Shown here: positions 56,989 through 64,000 of the stretch, piece after piece
Layout of the letters: each line of letters starts with the position of its first letter
Numbering within the stretch: position 1 is the stretch's first letter
Origin: Ischnura elegans
Lineage: Eukaryota > Arthropoda > Insecta > Odonata > Coenagrionidae
Direction: 5' to 3'
DNA length: 64,000 nt
NCBI RefSeq assembly: GCF_921293095.1
Contig: NC_060259.1
Span: 2,046,001 to 2,110,000, forward strand
Made by a program: the position numbers and the translations under genes
Notes under the pieces: model-generated
Told to the model about the DNA's origin: nothing
What the model saw: only the letters and a program-made list of their open reading frames with translations
Database searches by the model: none

Positions 56989-57149
56989 TGTTGTATCCAG
57001 GGTGGTAGCCCTGTCCCAAGGATAAGACATGTGAGGACGGGGCACGCCCGGCAGTTGTTGGCGGGACTACGCCATGCGTTGTATCGTGCATAGCCCAGAA
57101 TTAAAACTTTATTTCCTAATGGACTCTTGTGTTTTCCTGCAATAGAACA
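56989..57149 (+). repeat. gypsy 3' LTR
   Basis: 161 bp, near-identical to 37433-37593, preceded by the purine tract GGAGGGGAG and followed by the TSD CTACT. Confidence 0.95.
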
Positions 57150-57799
57150 CTACTCTGCCTCCTCATTCGGATTTCTCCACCTCGTCCACTGTGAAATTAT
57201 TAGGTCTACAGCTTGATGACACTCTTGACTGGTCAACTCATGTTTTTGAAATTAATAAGAAACTTTCAGTAGGTATTTATATGATAAGGAAACTCTCTCC
57301 TCTTGTTTCTATATATGTTCTAAAAGCTGTGTACTTTGCCAAAGTACACTCACTATTGTCATATGGTATCATGTTTTGGGGTAACTCCTCTACTGCAGCT
57401 AAAGCCTTCTCTTTACAGAAACAAGCCATTAAGGCAATCTGTAAAGTTCCTATACGAACAAGTGGTCGGCCACTATTTGTGTCCCTCAAAATCCTCACAC
57501 TTCCATGTGTTTACATTCTCTCATGTGCCATGTTTGTGAAGTGCCATCCGTATTACTTCTGTGTTAACTCTGATTTTCACAGTCACAACACTAGATCAAA
57601 AAGTGACATTCACAGTTATCTGTATTCATTTACACAATGCCAGAAGGGACCATATCACTCTATTGCTGCAATCTACAATAGACTACCCTCTGATATGAAA
57701 ACCCTTCCCTCAATAAAGGTTTTTAAGAATAGATTGAGAAACTTGCTATGTAACAAAGGTTATTATAGTGTCCAAGAATTTTTTAATGATATTTTATAA
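57150..57799 (+). pseudogene. LINE-B C-terminal domain
   Basis: KLLGLQLDDTLDWSTHV, HSLLSYGIMFWGNSS and SLQKQAIKAICKV are the post-RT segment of jockey/I-group LINEs. HNTRSK and YNRLPSDMK follow, then TAA at 57797-57799, a T-rich 3' UTR and the A-rich tail to 57942. It connects in frame with 37432 across gypsy. Confidence 0.9.
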
Positions 57800-57942
57800 A
57801 TGTTATTAGTGTTCAAGAATTTTTTTTTTTTTTATTTGTAAGCTGTGTTTTGTGATTCTTTTATGTCTCTCTGTATCTTGACTAAACCCATGGATAACTT
57901 GTATCCCTACGGAGTTAAAATAAAAATAATAAAATAATAATA

Positions 57943-59878
57943 ATGATAGACTATGCCCAACAAGTTGACATTAACACGGTCCAGAGAGAAAATAATGAAA
58001 ATCAAGGAAAGTTGCCACTGCAGTCTTTAGAGAATATTCAAGGTACTGAGATTAATAAGGGCATAATTGCCTCACAGTTGATGAGTACCAAGTTGGTTCA
58101 AAGCGAGTCAGATTGTGGTTTATTGGGAAAATTCAATGATTCATTCACGTATGATGATGATTGTACCTTAGCACTGACTGCAGAAAATTACTGTAACAAT
58201 ATCCCACAAACTTTTGATGAGGCCATGTCAAGGGATGATAGAGATCTCTGGATCAAAGCAGTGGAGGAGGAATTGAGTGCCTTACATCAAAATGAGACTT
58301 GGAACTTGGTTCAGTTGCCTAAAAGTCATGTTCCAATAAGGAGTAAATGGGTGTTTACCATGAAATATGAAGGAGATGGAAACTTGGATGGGTACAAAGC
58401 TAGGCTGGTTATAAAAGGTTGTGCTCAAAGGAAAGGCATAGATTTCAGTGAAACATATGCTCCAGTAGCAAGGCTATCAACTTTCAGGGTTCTTTTGAGT
58501 ATTGCATGTCGAGAAAATCTTTTTGTTCATCAAATGGGTGTAAAAAATGAATTTTTAAATGGTATCCTTACGGAAGATGTATACATGCGGCCACCAGAAG
58601 GGTTGAATGTTAAATCAGATATGGTATGTAAACTAAATAAAACACTTTATGGTCTGAAGCAAGCACCTGCTGAATGGAATCGAAGGTTTGATGAGTTTGT
58701 GAAGAAACTAGGGTATGTTCAATGTAAATCTGACAAATGTCTCTATGCATTGCCTGTGAATGGTGGTATATCATACCTGCTGCTGTATGTGGATGATATT
58801 GTCATTGATGGAAAATCACTTGCAGAAATGGCACAAACAAAAGAGCAGTTAATGAGGGAATTTCAGATGCGAGACTTGCATGAACTAAAACATTTTTTAG
58901 GCATTAAGATAATTCATTCTGAGAATAAGATCTTTATGAGTCAAGAAAGGTACATGAAATCAGTTCTTAGGAAGTTTGGAATGTCTAATTGTTCATCAAA
59001 AGTCAAAACTCCTTCACTCTTAAACTTAAGCGATGAGTCAAATATGAGTAGTGGATATAATGGAACAATTATTGGGGTGCATCCATACAGAGAACACATT
59101 GGAAGTCTAATGTGTGCCTGCATGGCCACCCAGCCAGACTTGTGTACTGCAGTAAATTATTATAGCCAATTTCAAACCAATGCAACAAAGGAGCAGTGGC
59201 AGGACCTAAAGAGAATTTTAAGGTATGTACAAGGAACCTTAAATTATGGATTGTGTTTTACAGTAAAAGATGACAACTTATTAGTAGGCTATGCTGATGC
59301 AGACTTTGCCAACGTTGTAGATAGGAAGTCAGTGTCTGGTTTTGTGTTAGAAGTGTATGGAAATCCTGTTGTTTGGGGGTACAAGGAAACAATGAACTGT
59401 GGCTCTGTCAACCACGGAAGCTGAATATGTAGCACTGGTGACAGCAACAGTAGAGGTTATGTGGTTAAAACAACTGATGGAGGAATTAAAACAGGTGTGT
59501 AATGGACCGATTACTATTTTTGAGGACAGTCAGCGTTGCATTAGAGCCCTAGAGAGTTGGGAACAGAAAAGAATGAAACATATTGATGTTAAATATAATT
59601 TCATTAAAGATCTGCATCAGTCAAAGGTGATAAGAGTAGAATACATCCCCTCTGAAGATCAGAAAGCAGACTTAATGACCAAGGCATTGGCTCCTGAAAT
59701 ATTTCGAAAGCATGCTATGAATCTTGGGATGGTTGATGTCATCAATGTACTCAACTGTTTGGGTTTTGATTTTTTTGTGTTTGTTTTTGTTTTTTTGCAG
59801 AGGAAGAGACTGAAGTACAAGCCTAATCAAAAGAAATGTTCTATTTTTGAGAAATTGAGGAGGGGTGTTGTTTTGTAA
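57943..59878 (+). pseudogene. copia reverse transcriptase and RNase H
   Basis: After a linker, FDEAMSRDDRDLWIKAVEEE and TWNLVQLPK open the RT, followed by KARLVIKGCAQRKGIDF, YAPVARLST, LYGLKQAPAEWNRRFDEF, and LLLYVDDIV with catalytic YVDD (58785-58796). LKHFLGIKI leads to RNase H (GYADADFA, D and the LSTTEAEY block). A frameshift near 59395 splits the RNase H: the first frame ends at 59424 and the second covers 59399-59878. Catalytic RT residues are intact, though motif A has DVKNAF-like changes (GVKNEFLNG). Confidence 0.9.
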
Positions 59879-60096
59879 GATTTGATAGAGCAATTTCTCA
59901 TATGAACACATGTGATTTCGTTAAGTGGTGTCCTCTATCGGTAGCTGTGTGTGGTTTTGTATTATGGTATGTGTTTTGTTACTGATAGTGTGCTTGTGTT
60001 GCCGAGGTGTCCTCCATTTTGTGCGTTTAAGAGAGTGAAATATAAAAGATAAAAGAAATACTTTTAACAATTTTATTTTCAACCTCACCCTTTACA
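59866..60096 (+). repeat. copia 3' LTR
   Basis: It begins TGTTGTTTTGTAAG right after the purine tract GAGGAGGGG and probably ends at TTTACA (60096). A TATA-like ATATAAAAG lies near 60041. No matching 5' copy was found, so its right end is estimated. Confidence 0.65.
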
Positions 60097-60237
60097 AAAT
60101 ACAGTACTATAGTTATGCTGTAGCTACCCAGCACTCAGTTTGAAAACACCATCGTGACATATTGTGTTTTGCGGTTGGACTGTTTTTTTATTGTAGCTCC
60201 AGCTTTAAATATCGAACGAAGGATAGGAATTTTAAAA

Positions 60238-60590
60238 TGCCAAAAGCTAGTGATAATGTTCATACCAGGGCAAGTGAATTCAGCTGAGAAGGATTTTATG
60301 TGAAAGACAGAGTATTACTGTGCAAAGTTTGTGATAAAGATTTTAATTTGAAAGATGTGACACCCTGTTAAAGCACATCAGTAGCGATACGCATAAATGT
60401 GCGAAAGAAAGGGGACCCGCAAAACGACAGCTATCATTTGAACACACAGTCACTCAATCAAGGAAAGCAAAGGAGGAGCTTGTTGTTGCTACCACAGATG
60501 CATTTTTAAAGGCTTCATTTAGTGTATAGAAACTTGACAATCCAAAAATTCTGGAATGGCTCTCAAAGTACCTATACACTTATGTGGTAG
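60238..60590 (+). pseudogene. hAT BED zinc finger, CGGBP1-like
   Basis: ATG at 60238 (MPKASDNVHTRASEF), a TGA, then LLCKVCDKDFNLKD; after a frameshift HISSDTHKCAKERGPAKRQ, then KLDNPKILEWLSKY beyond a TAG. Cys-x2-Cys plus His-x5-His give a BED-type finger, and the KLDNPK segment recurs in CGGBP1-like and hAT transposase N-termini. The protein is N-terminal only; the catalytic domain is missing, so the hAT is non-autonomous. Confidence 0.7.
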
Positions 60591-60921
60591 TGGGAATTTG
60601 CCGTTTGCCAATCGTATTCACCAAGACTACATACTTGAACCATTCATATAGCTTGAACCAATATAAGTTGAACCATTTCTTTCATTTATTTTATCAGATA
60701 TTTTGTACGATTGAAATTGTGTTAAATGTTATGTAAAATGCTTAATAAAAGTATAAGTATTCATGAAACGTGTGCTATAAAATAATAAAATGCCTAAAAA
60801 CGTGGGGAAATTGTAGCATTATAATAACACCACCAAGATTTTCTATAACACCGAAATCACATGGTTTTAAAACGAAATTTAGCAAAAAATAAAACCACTT
60901 TCATGGACCTCTAACTATGGG

Positions 60922-62090
60922 TGTACTGGAGAAGAGAATGGAGGAGAAAAACCTGACGTTCATAGAATTTGTCGACTTGGAGAAGGTATTTGACAATGTT
61001 GAATGATATTCAATGCTTAGAATTCTGTAAGAAATTGGGGTGCTCTACAATGACCAATAAATTGTACAGTTTATTTAAAAATCAAGTAGCTATGATAAAA
61101 TCTGGACTAAACTGGGAAAAAGCAAGAACAGGGAAAGGAATAAGGCAAGAGTGTACACTGTCCCTATAATTCATTATGTTTACATCAAGAAAGCCACCAA
61201 TGAAATCAAAAAGAAGGATATATAGATGTAAATATCCATGAAGAAAGAATTAGTATGATAGGATTTGCTGTTGACACAGTAGTCATAGCCAAGACAGAGA
61301 ATGGTTTGAAGAAGACTCTGATAAATATGGAAAGGAAAATGGCCAGATATCAGCTGAAAATCAATGAAAAGAAAATTAAAATATGTGCACCAAAAGAGAG
61401 GAGATTAGGACTAACATCAATCTAAGAAAATGAAACCTTGAAGAGATGAAATAGTTTTCCTACCTGGGAAGCCAATTATAACCACCAAAGCAAGGAAAAA
61501 ATAGTAGAATAGCACAGGCGGAGAGGAAATTCTACAAAAAGAAAAATCTGCTTAGAGCTGAGAATGTAAGCATAGGAGTAAGGAAAAAAACAGTCAGATG
61601 CTACTTATGGAGCATGTTTCTGTATAGGTAGTAGGTGTGGATGTTAATAACAGCACAAAAGTCAAGAGTGGAAGCATTTAAAATAAGAATGATGAAGATA
61701 AACTGAATTGATTGAGTGAGTAATGAGGTCATACTAAGAAGAGTGGGAGAATAGATAGCCTTCTAAAAACCCAAAAAAGAAAGGAGGAGAGCTCAGTTGA
61801 TCACATCATGATGCATGATGGCTAGATGAAGACAATTGCCGAAGGGATGGATAGTGGATGGGAAGAAGGGCAAGGAAGGGCCCAGCATGAGACTGCACTA
61901 TGAAGCTCAAAGTATAGCACAGTTTTTATAAGGATGCAGGAGTAAAGAAATATGCCACTATGAAAAGGCCATCTGAAAGGAGAGCAGAATGGAGTGCTGC
62001 ATGAAACCAATCTGAAGATAGTTGACTTATGATGGTGAAGATGGAAAAGTATTCACAAAATGATTCTCACCCTGGGCAATGAAGATGATG
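60922..62090 (+). pseudogene. LINE-A reverse transcriptase, right of hAT
   Basis: Beginning at the second ACTATGGG copy, GVLEKRMEEKNLTFIEFVDL, EKVFDNVE is RT motif A, then motif B remnants (KGIRQECTLS), motif C changed to GFAVDTVV near 61260-61280 (usually FADD), and INEKKIKICAP. The trailing text has 'RRER-RMECC'-like ends to about 62090. Many stops and shifts. It joins 4403-4577 at the hAT empty site. Confidence 0.8.
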
Positions 62091-63869
62091 TTGATAGAAT
62101 ACATCATTTTAAAAAATACAGCTGCACTGACACATCATATATTACCATACATCAACTCATGTTTATTACAATTTATTTAACATAGTCAAGCTTCCAGCAA
62201 AAGTTTCATAGCTCATCTCATATCTTTCGCATTAAAAAATATTATCTCAGCTCCTCCTCATTATGGAAAAGACATGACTAGCATTGATTTCACAAATAAA
62301 AATACTGTTTTATGTGAATATTTAAGATGGAATTTACACAGAATTTGTTCCTAATAGTTAATGGGCTTGTGACATTTTATATGCATACAGGAAGATACAA
62401 AAACTGTACAAAAAAGAGCCAACTGCACTTGAAATACTTCAATCTTTTATGTTTCAAAATTTTTTGGGAAAGATTAATGCTCAAAAACTTTCATCCATCC
62501 TAAAATTTTATTATGAAACTTTGCTTTTGTAATTTTTTTCTGTTCTTGAAAATTGATGTATTTTCCCATGGTGGTAATACAGCATAAAAAATATGGGAAG
62601 TTACTTGAACTACATATTACTAATCGATTTGCCAGACTTTGAATTTTTGATTCTCCTGTGCAGTTAAAATAATATACATGTTCAACTGTTACAGAATAAA
62701 AAGTTTTCATTAATAAAAGCAAAAACTCCTTCCACAAATGCACCTAAGATATACAAGTAGGTAGTTCATTATCACTCTAGTACAATGTTTTCTTGAGTAA
62801 ATGTGCCAAAATTAGTGATGAGGAAATATTTTTAAGCCCATTGTGTACAGTGTTTATCAGAAAGTTTAAAACAGAGAACAACAATTAACATAACATACCA
62901 AAGTATGTAGTCATTATTTTTTTCTTGACACTACAAGCACCTTCAAAAAGCATTCTTAATATATTCAAGTCACGATGGTGGTATTTATAATAAAAAAGAA
63001 GAATAATTGTGATTGATAATAATTAGATATTAGTTTCACCATGCATCAACCTATATCACCCTTTAGAGACACAGACACAAACATTAAGAAAAATAAATTA
63101 CCACAATAATGCTAAGAAATTTGCATTGGTGATATATGCTAGCAATGCAAAATTAATATCTTGGCATATAAAATAAATATTAAGTTTCCAAAACTAAAAT
63201 AACAATCCTTTCCCTTGACTTAGAATGCAAACCAAATATTTCTTTCAAGATGTTCATATTTATAAACATCTAATTTCAAACTGCTAATTATCTGAATCAG
63301 TCATACCCAAATGTTGGACATGTTGGGTCCCTTTTCATTGGGGGAGAGAGAGGTAGGAGACCTCTTATCAACAGAATGCACCCTCACCTACGTCTTTCTT
63401 TCCTCAATGGACTTTCACAAATGGTCATGGGGGCTGTGAAGCTGAAGTCTACAAGGAATGAAATCTTATCACCAAATGTGTCATCATGTCTTGGGTACTT
63501 TCATGCCGGAAACATCATACTTTTGATGCCCTGCTATTGACACTATTATAGGTCTAGCCTTATACCATCCACTCCTTCAAGAGATAGTCATCAAACAATG
63601 CATGCAAAGGAGTGTGAAATCCCAACTTCTCTGGATAATTGCTCCAGAAATTTGCCACTTTGACAAAGAGTTTCCAAGCATTCCTGATAAGCTCATTTTT
63701 TCATACTCATAGCAATTCATTTCATCGTCCAGCATAACGTCTCTCCACTCACCAATTTATCTCATCCTCATAAGGATTTCACTAAGCCCTAACTGCACTG
63801 TCAATTGTGACCCTATTTTTTTGACTCTTCAAAATACATTCCCATCCCTTGTGTGCTCAGCCCATGAGC
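62091..63869. other. AT-rich flank, no gene recognised
   Basis: No transposon protein, RNA gene or repeat was recognised. A minus-strand frame at 62474-62743 lacks known domains. If the frame at 63870-63998 is a real last exon, this could be its 3' untranslated region. Confidence 0.35.
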
Positions 63870-63998
63870 TCACTGCAGCTGCATGGTCACCCAGACAACC
63901 GACCGAGGATGAACTAAGCCACCAATTTCACAGTTGACGGTGCGTGTCTCACCATTCACCACAAACAAGGCTTCGTTGGCAGGGGTAACCATGTAATG
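63870..63998 (-). CDS. Possible last coding exon of a host gene (partial)
   Basis: Open from the window edge to TGA at 63870-63872 (43 codons). It encodes VTPANEALFVVNGETRT, a Cys, GGLVHPRSVVWVTMQLQ. The composition is coding-like and its GC is higher than the flank. No domain was recognised and the start is outside the window. Confidence 0.3.
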   Translation of the reverse strand, partial: HYMVTPANEALFVVNGETRTVNCEIGGLVHPRSVVWVTMQLQ

Positions 63999-64000
63999 GC

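Larger units (their letters stand above)
37433..57149 (+). mobile_element. gypsy-type LTR retrotransposon with four insertions
   Basis: Two 161-bp LTRs (37433-37593 and 56989-57149) begin TGTTGTATCC and end AATAGAACA, flanked by the 5-bp repeat CTACT (37428-37432 and 57150-57154). TTTGGCGACGAGGAT after the 5' LTR is the likely primer-binding region, and TAGTGGAGGGGAGT before the 3' LTR the polypurine tract. Gag, protease, RT, RNase H and integrase follow in gypsy order. Without insertions it is about 4.5 kb. LTRs differ at about two positions, which suggests recent insertion. One TAG (49565-49567) was seen in pol. Confidence 0.95.
26337..57942 (+). mobile_element. LINE-B, 5'-truncated non-LTR retrotransposon split by three insertions
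   Basis: RT-domain pieces at 26337-27053, 28184-28620, 37098-37432 and 57150-57799 form one ordered LINE protein and end in an A-rich tail (TAAAATAAAAATAATAAAAT, near 57916-57942). The endonuclease domain is absent, so the copy is 5' truncated. ATG at 26334-26336 and 57943-57945 may be a 3-bp target duplication, and copia reads in frame across it. The clade was not assigned. Confidence 0.85.
5279..60096 (+). mobile_element. copia-type LTR retrotransposon, nested and decayed
   Basis: Pieces in copia order lie on one strand: gag N-terminus (5279-5987), zinc knuckle/protease (23617-24254), integrase (24918-26336), then reverse transcriptase/RNase H (57943-59878), and a 3' LTR beginning after the purine tract GAGGAGGGG (LTR about 59866-60096). 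Gag-PR-IN-RT order is diagnostic of copia (Pseudoviridae type). It was split by an ISL2EU-type element with its Polinton, a MITE, and LINE-B. No 5' LTR was found upstream of gag. In-frame stops and frameshifts make it inactive. Confidence 0.85.
4578..60913. mobile_element. hAT-like DNA transposon, container of the nested cluster
   Basis: The left end is TAGAGGTCCGTGAA and the right end is the inverse of TAGAGGTCCATGAA. Both are flanked by the perfect 8-bp direct repeat ACTATGGG (4570-4577 and 60914-60921), and a LINE RT frame runs through the empty site. An 8-bp TSD is typical of hAT elements. A decayed BED zinc finger of the type seen in CGGBP1-like/hAT proteins lies at 60238-60590. The span is 56 kb only because copia and everything inside it sit within; the hAT's own sequence is about 4578-5278 plus 60097-60913. 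Confidence 0.75.

Noticed and set aside
1..64000. Bacterial or free viral genome
   Set aside because: Nested eukaryotic retroelements, splice sites and poly(A) signals; the virus-like genes belong to the integrated Polinton.

Overview
The window is eukaryotic and almost wholly built of transposable elements. AT-rich DNA, spliced genes with poly(A) signals, and the mix of Polinton, piggyBac, Transib, ISL2EU-type, hAT, copia, gypsy, Penelope-like and LINE sequences suggest an arthropod, probably an insect; the species cannot be told from this sequence. No complete host gene was recognised. The only host-like candidate is a 43-codon open frame cut by the right edge (63870-63998, minus).

The main structure is a deep nest of insertions. 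Most boundaries were placed by terminal inverted repeats (TIRs), target-site duplications (TSDs), or by the host element's reading frame resuming once the insert and one TSD copy are left out. A LINE (LINE-A, 4403-4577 and 60922-62090, perhaps also 548-868) was split by a hAT-like element (4578-60913, 8-bp TSD). Inside the hAT is a copia element (5279-60096). Copia holds three insertions: an ISL2EU-type element (5990-23614) carrying a 14.9-kb Polinton (8628-23548); a 663-bp ISL2EU-type MITE (24255-24917); and a second LINE (LINE-B, 26337-57942). LINE-B holds a GTTC-rich inverted-repeat element (27055-28183), an 8.5-kb DNA transposon with a 7-bp TSD (28621-37097), and a gypsy element with 161-bp LTRs (37433-57149). 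Gypsy holds a Transib-like element (38071-40603), a 4.5-kb element (41254-45786) containing a third ISL2EU-type copy, a foldback element with about 1.26-kb arms (45883-49282), and a 4.7-kb element rich in GGACGTCC-type motifs with spliced-looking exons (49735-54456). Left of the hAT lies a piggyBac transposase pseudogene (1150-3949) with two smaller insertions.

The Polinton is flanked by the 6-bp TSD TGCAAA and has about 277-bp TIRs starting AGTAGGG. It carries a virus-like gene set: protein-primed DNA polymerase B, packaging ATPase, adenain-like protease, major and minor capsid proteins, pX-like and other small virion proteins, and a chromodomain integrase, mostly packed on the minus strand with 4-nt overlaps. 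One gene reads inward from the left end. Both ends carry a TATA box about 30 nt before a TCATTC initiator. The polymerase gene appears to have a spliced 5' leader whose 2.08-kb intron contains a 308-bp tandem repeat. The copy is probably dead: polymerase has an in-frame TGA, ATPase a frameshift and a TAG, penton a frameshift, and the left-end gene a likely frameshift.

The gypsy LTRs differ at only about two of 161 positions and its pol frame is long and open, so gypsy is among the younger pieces, yet four insertions lie inside it. Copia, LINE-A, piggyBac, the Penelope-like element and the hAT are more decayed. The right flank (62091-63869) has no recognised gene.
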